Both the position numbers and the translations under genes were made by a program. 64,000 nucleotides of DNA from Telopea speciosissima (taxonomy: Eukaryota > Streptophyta > Magnoliopsida > Proteales > Proteaceae), in NCBI RefSeq assembly GCF_018873765.1, contig NC_057918.1:13462862-13526861 (forward strand), written 5' to 3'. The notes beneath the pieces are model-generated. The model was not told where the DNA came from. It did not search any database and was given only the letters and a program-made list of their open reading frames with translations. Shown here in pieces: positions 35,049 through 49,309 of this stretch. Numbering within the stretch: position 1 is the first letter of the stretch; each line of letters starts with the position of its first letter.

Positions 35049-38000
35049 CTCCGGAGATTTCACAGCTCTTGTGAAGAAAAGTACCCACGATCTTCCCTTG
35101 GCTCTTAAAAAATAACAAATCGATAGACCAACCCAATTGGGTTTTTGTAAAGTTCAGATCCCGCTGAGATATCTGAATTTTATCTTCACTCTTTACAAAT
35201 CTATCAGAAGATAATTACCCTGAGATCTCAGTTGGTTATTCCTAATTCTGAAATGAAAAAAAGAATAAAAAAAATGAACCTTAAGCTGGCTTACACTCAA
35301 ATTGAGCAAAGAGAGACAGACCCAATTCATCAACTGGGTTTTAAGAGAAACTGTAAACCTAGCAAAATCCCAACTGGGTATAACGGAAGACAAATCGAAA
35401 ACCAAGATAGAGAATGAAAACGTCGATGGGTTGTCTTACTTGGCGTCTGAAACTGATGATCCCTTATTGTTTATTCTTTCTAATTTTTGTTTTTTTTTTT
35501 TTTTTTTTTTAATTCTGGTTCAGAAATCTAAGCAGAAGAAGACGACGCTTTTATTGGAGTCAGAAGAGATGAATAAAATCCCCAGAGACGAGGCGATATC
35601 TCGTATCGGGATTTTCAAAGTAAACGAAATCTGTGGTCAATGAATCCATCTAGCCCTTTCCCTTCTAATCTCCTATGACTATGGAACAGTTCCTAATTGC
35701 TTCTTATGGAAAATAAAGTTCTCCCATTCTCTTCTCCCTATGCCATCTTCCACAATTCACACAGAATGCTTACAGATCCTAGTACTTAACCCCTATACCT
35801 CTCTCTAAATTCGTCCAAGTATCTATGATCAATCTTACTCCGGATTCACAAATATATATTTGTTTATACACCACCATCCTCTCCACTAATCAAGAATCAG
35901 AATTGCTTGAATTGCCCCATCAATAACAGCTTGGGTGGCCCACCAAGATGCCATTCTGCCCATTTGAAGGTGCTGATGATGAGATTATACTATGATCCAT
36001 TGGGTCTCTTATGGGAGAAAAGATAACTAATCAGGTGTTCCAGCATTGAATTGTTGACAAAGGAAGATTTACCTAGTGATTTTTTAAGGCCTCCCATCTA
36101 TCATGGGTTGCTTGGGATGGACAAAGAACCATTCAGTTTCTTTCTTCCATTGGCTTTGGAAGATAACTAATCTAATATTAATAGTTGGATTAAGAAATCA
36201 TTAAAGAATGTAAAGACTTCAAAAAAGTGTAGGTTGAATCAAAGTAATCAGAGTGATTACTTTCTAACCAAGTAGTGTTATAATATATAATGGAGTAATT
36301 TAATAGTTTTCTGATAAGATAATCATAAAGAAAATATAGAAAAACCTGTCAAATGGCCAATCACTTGGGTTTTCTACTTTTTGTTGCCATTGCAATTTGG
36401 TAAATTGCTTAAGCAAGATAAGCTTCTTTCTTGTTTAAAAGTTCAAAATGGTCACTATCTTACTAATTAGGTTTGCTTGACACCTTCAACAAACACCAAC
36501 TTCTTTCATTTTTAAAAAAAAATTTAATAATGTAATTAACATCTCTTCTTGATCACAATAATAATATCATTATCTACATCTTCTACTTAGCTTCATGAAT
36601 CATGACTTATAACATAGTGTACACCCAAGCTCTAGTCTGTCGCCTTCGAGTATATTCTGCATGGTGTGTCATCTAGTCCAATCCTTAAATTAGCCTTAAT
36701 ATGATTGAGATTAGAAACCAAATTTGTTGATCCACCATTTTTTTTTGGTAAACTTGATCCACCATTTAGAACCATGTGAACCATATGAGGAGATGATCTA
36801 GTTAAACCATCCATTGAATGGGCAACATAACCCTGATTACCCACAATCCAGGTTTCAATCCCATCAGCATGGCTCCTATGCCTGTGTCTCCCTTTTTGGT
36901 TCAATCTATGGTGGGCAGGGAGGTCCTTTTACATAGAAGAGGAGAGAGACAGACACAAGGCCGGCGTAGGAGCCACACTCCCAAACTATAAACTTTTTTC
37001 TAATATATTTTTTAGGGAAAAATGCAGAAATCCCACCCCTGATGATGCTACACCAGTGTATTATTGTCCTTCACATGTTTTTTCTTTATTGTTTTCTCTC
37101 TTACCTGACCTTATGGGCCCATGTAAAAATAGTATTCCTCATGTTGTCATTGGTGTGTCGTGGGAGATTCCCCCCCCCCCTCCAACACACACATGGTGGA
37201 GAATCCTTCCCCTTTACTTTTTTGTGAACAAGGACAAAGATATCCATGGTACATAGATGGGTAGGATGATAAAGATCAACACATGACCTAACATTGAGTA
37301 ACCTCTTTGCTTGGTCATGAGCTTCTAAATTTGCTGTCCGACTTGAAAACACAATATTACAATACATTAATATCAAAGAGAGACCAAGATCAGGATCCTT
37401 CATCTTCATTTTTATCCTACATGTACAGTAGCAGCTGCTTTGGATCTTTTAGAGCTGATGCTATGGCAACTGTCTCTAGTTCCTGGAATGATGGTGCGCT
37501 CCAACAGAACCCTTCATAGATTTGATTAGCCATGCCACCAATCCTACATTCTTCTTTGAATAAAAAGCAGCATTGCCAAAGAAGTTTGTTATCATAGCAT
37601 TACAAGGTGCCTCATGCATGGGTAGTGTGACTCTTTACGTGGTAGACAAGATTATGCCATCCTTCTTGGCATTGTATACATTCCTCAACCTGCTTTGTGT
37701 GCTGTGTATATCATTGATTGAAATCACTCCCAAGTTGGGCATGTGGCTCAGGTAACAGACAATCAAAGATCAAAACCACTGAACCAGGCTTTCGGCGAGC
37801 CAGCTGACACATTCACACACCAAAGGTCTTCCACAAAGACAGTTCAGCTCAAGTGGACTGCAACCCTTTGGAGGGGTGGGGGGGAGAGAGAGAGAGACAG
37901 AGATGCCAAAAAAAGAATTATCTGCACAATTTCAATATTCTCATGAATCGTTCGTAACAAATAGCCTAAGAAAAGTTCCCCCAATGAAATGGGATCCATA

Positions 38001-38631
38001 ACACAGCAATCTCCATTACCCACTACCTATAATCAACATAATGAATACAAAAGAAAACAAAAATGGGGGTTAAGACCCAATCAAGAAGGCAAAAAAAAAG
38101 TAAAAGAAAAAAGGAGATGGGAACAGGAAACTACACCCCTCCCCCCCCCCCCCCACAAAAAAAAAGGATATCTTGGGGTTGGATTATAAAAGAACTTGTC
38201 TAAAGCAGTTTATCGCATCCATCTGCATGATTGCTCAGGCATCCAAATCAGCAGGTCTGGCCATACGTATGAATATCCTTACTAGCTCCTTCCAACACCC
38301 GACTAATAGACAAGATAATGCTAGATACCACTTGGAAGGTCAGGGAAAAGGAAAACTCCCCTTTTCCTGCCAAAAAATTAAAGCATTGATTGCTATATTG
38401 CAGAATGAAAGAATGTCTCCGGTGCCCACGAGTAACGCAGGTCCTCTTCTGTAAATGTGGGAGGCATGGCAGAAGAGTATTTGAATCCGACAGCATTACC
38501 CACACGGTCAAATCTCTTGTTTTCCTCAATTGGATGTCATCAAAATATCGCACTGCAAAACTTACGGGAACTTATCCCAGTTAAATCTCTGTCCCATCTC
38601 TCACTTTCTGTTAGCCACTTGTCCATCTCAC
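35049..38631. other. Intergenic between MUB and GAUT; includes UTRs and repeats
   Basis: The MUB leader lies just right of 35048, and the GAUT 3' UTR left of 38632. The stretch holds a T-run (35490-35511), C-runs (37171-37180 and 38138-38154), and a repeat-like block near 36885-36990. No frame has a recognisable domain. Confidence 0.45.
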
Positions 38632-41600
38632 CTATGACTCCAAGATATGGCAGTTCCTCACAAAGACGTTAGAGTAATTAACGTACTTGGTCCAAAAAGG
38701 CCGGAGATGCTCAAAGCCAATCTCTAGCCATGGCTTAGACTGGCCGTTGTAGTGAATCACTGCTGCCGTCTTCACACTCTCAATGTTGGTCTTACTCTGA
38801 TAACCCAAACCAAGCAAGTGCCAGGAGGGATCAATTGGGTGAACATGGTCTTTGAATGCGATTAGAGCAGGAGGTAGCGTGCCAAGCTTCCACAGGGTCA
38901 AGTTTGACTTCAGATTCTGCACCAAAAATCAATACCACCATTTTAAGAAACAGAAATTGTTTAATCATATCATCCCAATAATTGAACCTAAGAAGGTCTT
39001 GAATAAAGAACCCAAACAATATCATATGAATCCAAACTCAGCTAATAGACCAAGGTTTGCCAGGGTGTGAGAGCTAAGTGCAAGGTCTCAAGTCCATCAC
39101 TTAATTGACCGAGATCCAATAACAGATGAAACCTGAATATTTTTTGAGAAAATAAAAGATATTATCCTACCAAATGTGCCAGCACACCTCATGACCAATC
39201 CAAATTGGCAAGGAAAATGTCTCATTTTATCAATTTGATCATGCTTAGATGTTCATTAAAAACCCTTCCCACTGAACCCCATCCTCCCAACCCTAACCTC
39301 CCAGCAAGTAAAAAGTATAGCATGCAATAGTTTACAGGCATTTGAAATTTACCTCCTTCAACCAATAATGATATGCATCTCTGATATCTGTCTTCCTCCA
39401 AGCACGTAAATCAAAAATGTTCACACCGTATGCCCATGCACATTCGTCAGGATTTAAACTCTTTGCTATTAGAGGGTGAGAAAAATTGAAGTAGTTCTTG
39501 AAATGCTTAGACATCACCCACTCATCTTCACCTTTGCAGGTTTCTACTGCCCCATTAACCTTGCCCTTGAGGTCAATCTCCCACAACGCTGACAGATCAC
39601 GCTGAATTACCACATCATCATCTAAAAAGACCATCTTGTCAAGGTTTGGAAACAGCTGTTCACAATATACCAAAAAATGATTAGTAGGATGCTCAAGAAG
39701 CACTCATATCTAAACAACACACAATGACATGAAAACTAACACTATAATCCCACATGCTACAAACATTTATAAGTATTTGGGACGGGTACCAAGAAGATCA
39801 ACAGCTAAATACTTTGCAAGGAACCCAACAATCCCTCCATTTTTATTTTTTTTTGGTAGGGAGGGGGAAGAGAGAGAGGTATCATTATTCCTTTCCTTCC
39901 ACTAAAATCTCCCAACACAACCTGCTTCTATGCCTTCAATGTTCTTCACAAATTTTTTTTATTCTTTACTTATTGGTACCATTTTTTCCTCCTGATTTTT
40001 TCTTTGAGTTTTCATTGTTTGCTAGCAATACTTAATAGATCCCTAAATTCATGGAGTTTCTCATCAACAATAAATCAGAACACAAACTGAGACATATTAC
40101 TTAAGCAATTTCAACTTCTTCTATGTCACTTCAAGATATAAATTTTCAACATTCATTCTCATAGGTTTCAAGTCTCCATAATGAAAGAAAAAAAAGGCTC
40201 ACAGAACAAGCAATTACCTCTGGGAGGTATATGCGGATATGGTTGAGTAATAAAATGTATTTTGGGCTTCTGGCTTGTAATATGGATGCAAATGATCGAA
40301 GAGTAGTCTCACTAAGGTTGGCCCCAGCAACATGATTTCCATGGTAATAGTCCCTGATACCATGCTGGTTCTCAATAGCTTCAAGCACAGGTACATTTTC
40401 TCTTGTTAACCAGTCAAATTGGTGAACACCTCTCACCTCAACAATTGCTGGGGGAAGAGGGTTGAGTGCAAACCATGAGTGCATACCCGCATACGTCTTC
40501 TTGTCAGTGATGACATGGAAGACAATCTTCTCAGGTTTTAGAGAGGTTTTGACAGCGGAAGTGACTACAACAGAAGCTGCAAGGATATTGTCAGTCGCTA
40601 GGACAAAGTGGTGGTAAGAATTGTCAGAAAGCAAAGGAAGTAATTCTGGAGATGGCAACTGTTTCCGTGCATGAGCATTGGAGGAGTACTCATCAGTCAA
40701 ACGCAAAGAGAGACAATGGAGGCCCTTTGGAATGGAGGTTGCTGCAAAATGCTTGTTCATGAGCTCTGCAAACTTGGATTCCCTAATCTCCCTGTCAAAT
40801 TTCTCCATCTGCATAAATGACTTTCTTCAGTTGAAACCTCAAAAAGAAAACAGGGGGAAAATGTCATAAAAATAAAAAAGGTAATGTCGGGAGGGGGAAG
40901 CATTTTTATTTGAACACCTAACTGCTTGATCTATCAATATATCTATATGCATACTTTTTTTTTGATACACATATATCTATATGCATACACATGCACAAAA
41001 ACGAGTTAAAGCATGAAAATCAATTAAAAGAAAATTTAAGGGGTAGGGGAACCAAGTTCAAAAAGCTTTTAAGAACCATAGGATGGAGGATGGGAGCTTC
41101 AGAATGTGTACGCCAAGTAATTTAAGAACCATTGATTTACTCATTATATAAGCTGTTCCAGTCCAATGATGTTTTATTCTCATTTGTCCAAAATGATATT
41201 TATTAAATAAAAGACACCAGCAAATTGCACAACAGACCCATGTCAGTAAGGGAAAGTAAGGTGATACTAATATTGTTTCACAGATGAGGACCATTAAAAG
41301 AGGAATCATGTAATCCCAAATTCCCAATACAAGATATATTTGGGTCATGATTGAGCCCATTTCACCAGTGGTGGTTCAGCATATAAACAAATAAATCCCA
41401 TGAATACTTATGCCAAATTGTGCCCTTTTTGCAGAAAAGGAAATATTTCATTAATGAAGAAATGTATGAAATTTCTAGCCACCTTACTGAAATGAATATC
41501 AGGGTAAAAACACGATATTCAAGCCAAGTTGAAAATATCTGAACTCATTTATAACGAATTTTATCAGCAAATCCTGAAGTCCTTTATAATTAAATTTATC

Positions 41601-44600
41601 AACAGAACTGCATTAGATTGATAATAAACAGACACGGGCGAGTGAGCAAATATAAAATTTCCACAGCTAACCGGACTAAACGATGCAAGAGAAGCACTGA
41701 GCATGCAAATAATTGTGAGAAATTTTTGAGCCCTAGGCATTAAGGGTCCGGAAATAGAGTGCACAGAATTGTCAGAAAAAGTGCACTGAATAAGTAATGA
41801 AATGTAAAAGGATGATTCCTACAGTTAACAATCTTGTTTTGAGTTTGATTAATGACTATAAGATGTAACTTAGAGAAATAAATAAGTCCTCATGTCTCGT
41901 GCCTCATGATTAGAGATCTATATGATACAAAGCTAGGTTTATTGAGTGTGAAACTGAATATCCATAAGCTGAGACAGCTAAAATCACAGCCTTGTCACTG
42001 ATTTACAAATTAATGCAGGATCTACAGGGTTGGGCTGTTGGGCTAGGGTTTATTATAAGGTGCACTAAATAAGTATTGCAATGTAAAAGGATGATTCCTA
42101 CAGTTAACAATCTTATTTTGAGTTTGATTAATGACTATAAGAAGTAACTTAGAGAAATAAATAAGGCCTCATGCCTCGTGCCTCATGATTAGAGATCTAT
42201 ATGACGCAAAGCTAGGTTTATTGAGTGTGAAACTGAATATCCATAAGCTGAGACAGCTAAAATCACAGCCTTGTCACTGATTTACAAATTAATGCAGGAT
42301 CTACAGGGTTGGGTTGCTGGGCTAGGGTTTATTATAGTGCACAAGGAGGATTAGATGTCTCTGTTGAAGAGAATGGGCGGCTGGGATAGGGTTTATTGGA
42401 GTGCACAAGGAGGATTAGATGTCCCTGTCGAAGAGACAAATTTAAGTTCAGAGAGTGGTCATAATGTACGTGGCCTTACCCCCACTTCGCAGAGAGGCTG
42501 TTTTCTGACTAGAACCCGTGATCACTTGGCCTTAATGGAGCAACTTTACCATTGTACCAAGGTCCACCCTCTAAAAGGGCAGGTTCGGTCCGTTCAGACA
42601 CCATAGTTAACAATTTTCATATGACAAAATTAGTAGAGGAATAGTTCACGTATAAAGGTATATATTAATCAATAATACAAGTTTTAATAAAACATGGGAT
42701 CCAAAAGTGTGGTATATTTTGTAAGCACAAACCTGTAAGATAAAAAGGGAAGTGTCTAAATTTTAAATCAAAGAATAATTCAAGCTATATGGGAGAATCC
42801 TAGTAGAGCTAGGAGAAGGGTATTTAGGTAATAAATCAGCAAACAATAATAGAAAAAAGGGTAATCGATTCATACTGAGATCTATTATGAACTAATGATT
42901 AAAACAGATTTGAAAATCAGTATATTGAAGAGAAAACAAACAATAACCGAAGTACGGGTTAAAACAGTAAATTTACCAAGTCAGAATTCAGAAATTAAGG
43001 TTTGTAGTGGCCAATCGATTCAACAGCATATGACATAAGCAGTAGCTTAAATCTCAAAATCGATTTAACAAGAAAGGTTAAAACAGTAGCTACAATGGAG
43101 GGTAGGGGCAGAATGGGAAAAACAGAAATATTTCAAAATCAGATGGTCAGAATTAGGTCAAATCATATTGAGTTCACCATTAGAGTTCCTGAACATATGG
43201 TCAAAATCTTGAAGGAATCTAATGACTGGATTGCTTAAGCTCAAAAAACATGTAACATGTAATTCTAGGTAGAAAAAGAATTTGCAGAAAAATTCAAGCT
43301 CTGAACTTACTTGTTAATGGTAGAAATTTAGAATATAGATTCAATAAACCAGTATAAGAATAGCAGCACAAGAACGTGAGCAATAGAACAATCCATCCGG
43401 GCTTCACAATGAAAGGTGCTCGATTGGATCAATCACCAATCTACCTTGATCACACACAAGGGTTCTCTTGATCAAACACAAAAGATTTCTTCACAGCATC
43501 AAGAGAAGAGCAGCAAAAGCTTTTCATTAATCAAATCCACATACAATGCTGGCCTCCCTTACAAACTTAAATAAAAAAAGTCAAAAACAGACTCAAACAC
43601 TAAAAAAGAAAGGCCAAACTCAATCCTTAACTAATAAGGTAACCTAAAAGGGAGAAAGAATGCTACTTGGGGGCGTGCGGTGCGCTGCCCCTGCGCCCAG
43701 ACACAGGGACACGCAAAATGACCACCACACCCCCTGGAAAGGCGGATTAAAGTTGCCCATTACAAAGAAAAACCCATTAGACTAAAGGCTCAGCACATAC
43801 ATAACCCAACCCAAAGATTATTTCAAATAAATTAACCCATTTAAGTTATTTATCTGCATCAATTACTTACATGCTAAATCATGTGGCTACCATGTATTGG
43901 ACTTTTCCTCTTATTCTAGTTCTCCTCCTAAGATGCCACTTGACAGATTCTGGACCATAACGTCTCAGCATGGCTACACAGCCACATAGGGATATCATAC
44001 CAGCAATTATAAATATTGCACCATGCTTTAAAAAATCCACATTGTTTGCTCATTGTAAATTTTTTTTTTTTTGGGGGGGAGGGTGGGGAAGTATATTTTT
44101 TACTTACTTTTTCAGTTGTGTGCCCATTATTTTTCCTTTTTTTTTGGGGGGGGGGTAAAAACACAAGAAAGTCTACACATAGTGTACGGATTTGCTCATT
44201 AAATATTTAGGGTTTGGTCATGTAAATATTTACTTTTGGGGGGTTTATTACAGAGAAGACAAGAAACAGAACAGAACAGAACAAGGAACAAAGAATGTGT
44301 GGTAGAAATAGAAGAGATGAAAGGTGGACTAATAAATAGAATCTCCTTGCTACTTCTTGGAGCAAAGAGAAAGCATCAGTATCCTAGTTCCACCACTTAT
44401 GCAGCAATACCAAAATATAAAGGGATGAGCCCCTACTCGAGTAAGGTTCGCGACAGAACAAGCAATCAAATCCTTCCGCACCCTAACTGATCTACGACCA
44501 AAGAAGCAACAGCTGAGCTGATCGTAGAGCACTCTCTCTCAGTCTCTTGCAAATGAGTCGTATAAGGTTTGCCTCCACCGCCCCTCTGCTTCTAAATGTT

Positions 44601-47600
44601 TTGTAAGCCCATATCATGGTCGATCCCTATCGAAAACCCTTAAGGGAAACAGACCTACTCTACCGAGTTCCAAGCCTTTGGCACTGAAGTAGGGCGAGCT
44701 GCCGGTTACACCATGACGGTAGCAAAGCACGGTAAGCAGTATTATATTTGCTTTGTATAAAGAGTGTTTCCATGTCCCGAATGAATAGTGATAGAAGCAA
44801 TGGCATTTTGAGTTGCCTGCTGAGACTTGGAAGCTGGCTGAGGGAAAAGCTGACTATAGAAAATCTCAATATATATATATATATATATATATATATTTCA
44901 CACACACATTAAGTTTTCTTGATTTAAAGTGGAGGTTCCCGCTCGTGCGTTTGACCCAAAGGATTAGTCAATAACAGAGACAAGATGGCAGACATCTCTA
45001 TGGTCACACAGCAGTATACTGCTTCAGTAACAATACATCGATTTCCATATGGCATGTATCTAAACAGATGTGGGGTGCCAACCTATCATTTCCTTGTCAT
45101 TTAGTAAGGAATAAGAAGAAATATTTCTAATCCTCCTCGGATATGTGAACTCTCCTTATATTCTTGTGTCATGAATTGCTATACTAACAAACATAATAAA
45201 TAAGACCCTCTTAAAATTACGAATCAAAAGATAACATGTGTCAAAAGCAACACAGAGCTTCCTAGAAAGCATTGAGGATTATCAGGCTCATTCTGTGCAA
45301 TTTATGTGCAGCTGCAGGCTATCCTAATAACTTCAACATCCAAAAGTAAACCAGCTATTACTGAGCTATTTTAGTGCAGACCAAGCTCGCAGTTATCAAG
45401 CTAAAAGATTGTCAACAGTGCAAACAAATGCAATCCGAACCAATTCACTGGTTCTTTCAGTTTTTACATGGAGCTCTTGTTAGCCTGTAAAAAATCTGCA
45501 AAAGTAACTTTACAGCCACCTTTCTTATAGTCTACCGAAGAGCATCAATAAAATACAATTTAGGAAAAACTACATGAAAATTGAAGATGAATGCCCTTGA
45601 GAAACAATTGGAAATACAAATCTGCAAGCAGCCAGCTATAAAAATCATATTCCAATGTCCTCAGAGAGAGAGAGAGAGAGATTCTTCATCTCCTTATCTT
45701 TATTCACCTTAGTCTTCTTTCCCTTGTTAGTTCTCAAAATAAGATGTTTGGGTCTGATGAGAACTGCAGAGCCCCACTGAAAAGGTTGTGCTCATGCATT
45801 GCTATTAAGAATGACGTTTCTTCTTCCAATCCTACCCAATATTGACAATATTGACAATGTTTCAACAACATAAGAAAGAAAGAAAAAGACAACCTTTCAG
45901 GCTGGTTTTCTAACTAAATGATTGGCATTGGCTCTTCAGGTTAGAAATTGACACAGGAAACCATTTCATCAATAACCTAATTTTTAAAAAAGAGATTTTG
46001 GTAAATTAACAACATACCATTGCCTTTAGCTTCATAGCGAAAGTCTTAGCATCATAATGGGAATTCTTCATTTCAGAAACAAGTTGACTGAACGATTCCG
46101 GCAGCTTCATGTCAGCTGGGATCTGCTCAGCTTTGACATGGTTGAAGATCTTATATAAACCTTTTACTAACTTCTGCATATCACCATCCAAGGATTCACA
46201 TTAAAATAACAATATGAATAAATAGTTCATTCACCAAAAAGAGGATAAAATCCACTTTACCAAATCAACAAATATGAACTGATCACTGATCAAACAACCA
46301 TAATGAGAAGCAGATTTTTACCGTTGAATCATCAGCCCTACCAAGGAACCTCGGTCCCCATCGTCTTCCCAAACAATCTGAAGCACAGAATTACAAAATT
46401 AAAGGGTGATATAGCATCATGGAACCAGCTAAGTAAAGCACTGAATGATATTCATCAAAAAGGCTCTAGAAATTGACAACCTTTACAGTGAACTCAAGTT
46501 TTTCCAGACCCATCAAAATGATTTATGTTACAAGAAACTCCACCAAAGCAAATCTTTTCAAAGCAACTAATGATACCAAATAACATAGAGACAACAATCC
46601 AACAAAAGAAAGGAAACAAATGCAGGAGAATACTAATAATTGACTGGAATTCAGTAAGCAAGAGAAGATTTTTTTAAAAAAAATTAATGGGTCCAAAATA
46701 AAAATAGAGATCCAAGAAAATGAAATGTCTAAGGTTAAAAAATTGGTCAACTCATTAGGGATTAAAGGTGATGCAATGGTCCTAAGGGTACAAAAATTAA
46801 ACCACCCAAGTTATACAAGTGTTTCAGAGGACTCGAGCAAGGTGGAACCGGCTCCATTGCAGCTTTTGGTCCATTTTCATGCTAAAACCAAGTGTTGAGC
46901 TAGACTTTGTAACAAAAGAGGTACAAAATCTCAAATTAATATCTTGATTCAATAGACCAAATTCCAGGGAAAATAGAAGAGGGAGAAAAAATCAAATAGG
47001 AAAATCTGGGAAACAAACATCTTTGAGGCTCAAATGGAAAACAACATTTTAAAGGTACTGAATCAAACAGTTCATCCCTAATCCAATCTGTATTGAAATA
47101 TGAAACAAGAATACATCCAATACCATAGGAACTGAGACTCAAATCAATCTCAGCCAGAAAACCAAAAGAAAAATGGAAACTTGACTGAAGAAAAATATAA
47201 TTGGAAACGACTACAGCCAATTACAGATAAGAAAAGAGGAGAGAAAATATTTACAGAACCGTCGTAGGAGGGGAGTCAAGAATATATAAGGAGGGATTTC
47301 AAGAATATATAAGGAGGGGAGTCCGAAACCTGTAAAAGAATACATTTATTTGTCATAGCTGTAGACAATGTGTTACAGCTGAAAAGACTCAAATTCAAAT
47401 ACAACCAATCAAAACGAATTAACCAGATAGAACAAAAAGGAATGGCGAAAAGGAAAGGTAACCCAGCCAAAAATCAGAAGTGATGAAATCCAGTTTCAAT
47501 TCAATCCAATCGAATCTGAAAATACCCGCAATAGTCCCTTGTTGTCTCTTTGTGATCGTTCAAATACCCAAACAGCTACACACCTCAAAGGAAACAAAAA

Positions 47601-47979
47601 AGTACTATCCCAATCCGGCCAATCGTGGCGAAAAGAGAGAATCCAAAGTATGGCTAGATAGATACCTCTCTAGCCATAGATACCTCTCTCAGACAATTTA
47701 CATCCATAAGAAAGAGAGATAAAGCATGAAAGCAAAAAGTGAGTCACAACTCATAAATCAGACATTACCGAGGGAGGAGCACTTGTTGACACCTTCGAGG
47801 GTGACGACAGCGGTGAGAATGAAGACGAAGGGCAGCAGGAAGGCAAGGATGAGGATCGTGTGGAAGAGGGTCCGATAAGAGACGTGGCGAGCTGCGACCT
47901 TGATCTTCATTAAGTCAAGAAACCCATTGCTGCTCGAGATCGTGATACTTTTCATGCTAGGGGAGAAATGAAGCTGCAT
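38632..47979 (-). CDS. GAUT13/14: GAUT13/14-type galacturonosyltransferase (GT8)
   Basis: Golgi type II membrane glycosyltransferase of family GT8 that adds galacturonic acid to pectin homogalacturonan. Six exons: 47769-47979, 46322-46377, 46018-46173, 40218-40808, 39353-39655 and 38632-38916. They join in frame to 533 residues, the length of GAUT13/14. A cytosolic tail MQLHFSPSMK is followed by one membrane helix (about 39-59, ILILAFLLPFVFIL). The catalytic domain has the metal-binding DDD at 350-352 (VFLDDDVVIQ) and HYNGQSKPW at about 494-502. The C-terminus is NCHILES. Intron 3 (40809-46017) is 5.2 kb and full of repeats. The N-terminus and GRRWGP segment point to the GAUT13/14 branch; which of the two cannot be told. 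Confidence 0.95.
41786..42339. repeat. 279-bp tandem duplication in GAUT intron 3
   Basis: Two copies, with GGATGATTCCTACAGTTAAC at 41810 and again at 42089, are over 90% alike by eye. The copy junction lies near 42055-42065 (GTGCACT.AATAAGTA). The right end continues into the 64-bp duplication that follows. Confidence 0.9.
42316..42437. repeat. 64-bp tandem duplication
   Basis: GCTGGGMTAGGGTTTATT ... GTGCACAAGGAGGATTAGATG occurs at 42316 and 42380 with a 64-bp period. It overlaps the end of the 279-bp duplication and abuts an Au SINE. Confidence 0.8.
42450..42574 (-). mobile_element. Au SINE, truncated
   Basis: On the minus strand it has the Au-type tRNA-related head (TGGACCTTGGTACAATGG... 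region) and a decayed B box (GGTTCTAGTC). The TAAGGC(C/T)(A/G)CGTACATTATGACC body then follows, and the 3' part present at 33010 is missing. No target-site duplication was found. Confidence 0.8.
43370..43780. repeat. Unclassified repeat block in GAUT intron 3
   Basis: Contains TTTTCATTAATCAAATCC and CAATGCTGGCCTCCCTTACA, resembling plant LTR-type debris, then a CGCCCAGACACAGGGACAC block of the dispersed family seen near 28960 and 49780. Boundaries are unclear. Confidence 0.35.
44250..44800. other. Anomalous-composition segment, possible organelle-DNA insertion
   Basis: More balanced base composition than the AT-rich intron around it, with word use reminiscent of plant mitochondrial non-coding DNA (for example GAAGTAGGGCGAGCTGCCGG near 44684). 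No gene was recognised in it. The origin is a guess from composition and memory of style only. Confidence 0.25.
44868..44897. repeat. (TA)n microsatellite
   Basis: About 14 TA units in GAUT intron 3, followed by a short CA run. Other simple repeats: GA at 45663-45681, TTA at 50297-50325, ATA at 26493-26516 and GA near 59508-59524. Confidence 0.9.
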
Positions 47980-48320
47980 CGTCGTCTCTGCCTCCTCGTC
48001 GTCGTCAGGGCAAGAACAACCCTATAAGAAGCAACCCAGTTCAGGAAACGGTCGGTAAATACCACAAAAATCACCATCAGATCCAATAGTTCTATAGCAG
48101 CAGATCGACGAAAATTGCAAAAGAGATTGAGATCTCTTCTTGGCCTTTCTCCAGTTGGGCTTCTTGGGTCCTTCTGAATCCGGCATTTGGAGCTTTTGGG
48201 TCGATTATGAGTTCAAGAATGAAGATTCGACGAAAAAGTCCAACTGGGTCCTTCTTTCTCTCCCATAGAGAAACAGAAAACTAGAGATGAGAGAGATGGG
48301 TTTTTTTTTTTTTTTTTTTT
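47980..48320 (-). other. GAUT leader and promoter region
   Basis: Upstream of the GAUT start are GTCGTC/CTC-rich sequence and a T-run (48301-48322). No clear TATA box was found. Part of this is probably 5' UTR. Confidence 0.4.
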
Positions 48321-49309
48321 TTGGGATACCCTCCCTTCTCCTGTTGTTCTATTTTCTTAATTAGAGAGAAGAGAAGGATCTTATTTTGTTACTAATATTT
48401 ATACTTTTCTTTCTAATTTAAGCAAGTAAATTTATAATTTTTATGATTTAAATCCAAGAGAAATGGTAATTAAAACTGTTAAATGTGAATGGGTGCTTAG
48501 CATTTTGTGTTCTAGCCTGGGATCCCTCGCCCATATAGAGAATTTTGGGGAGAGAGAGGGAGGGAGTCTTTGACTATTGGGTTTGTGAGATAATAATTGA
48601 TATGGGGAGGGAGTAGTGTCTCCTAAATTTAGTTAATTTCTAGTAGATATTGGTAAATAAGAGAGGTATATGGTCATTGAGGTACTTTGCATTTTAGTTG
48701 GATAGGTTTTATCACATTTTATTATTGGGATCCCTTCATTATTATTCTCTCTTTGTGTCTCCATCTGTTATCAAAAAGGAGAACACAAATGAGAGATCTT
48801 AATAAATTATTGTTTGATGGGTGTTGTTGGTCCGGCTTAAATGTTAGGTCTAAGTTTACCTTAAAAACAAAAAAGGTCAAATATCTTGTGAAACTAAAAA
48901 ATATTAATTCAAACTTAATTCCAAAGTCAATTGCTGATTGTTTCTAGAATATGATTTTAGTCAGTTGTGAATTGAGTGAGAGAATGAAAGAAGGAAAAGA
49001 GAGGTGGAAGGATAAATGATCTACCTGAAATGTATCTTTTCAATCCCTTCTCTATCAATCAAAGAAGAAGTGGAAAGAAAGAAATAATACAGGTAGATGT
49101 GAAACACTCTAGACAACACTATTTTCAGTGATGATTTTTCTTTTAATTTGTAAGGGAATATGGAATGAGAAGAAACATAAATCAATAAAGGGAATACCAA
49201 GCCTAATCAAGATGGGGTTTTACAGTCACCAACAAGGTCATATGGTTTACATTAGATGGACTTTAGCCAAATTCCTCCATTTTGTAATGGGCAACAACCA
49301 AATACCATT
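48321..49309. other. Intergenic, no gene seen
   Basis: AT-rich sequence with short low-complexity runs. No frame with a recognisable domain. Confidence 0.5.

Noticed and set aside
44868-44897. TA run as a possible cruciform or origin
   Set aside because: Simple microsatellite without other signals.
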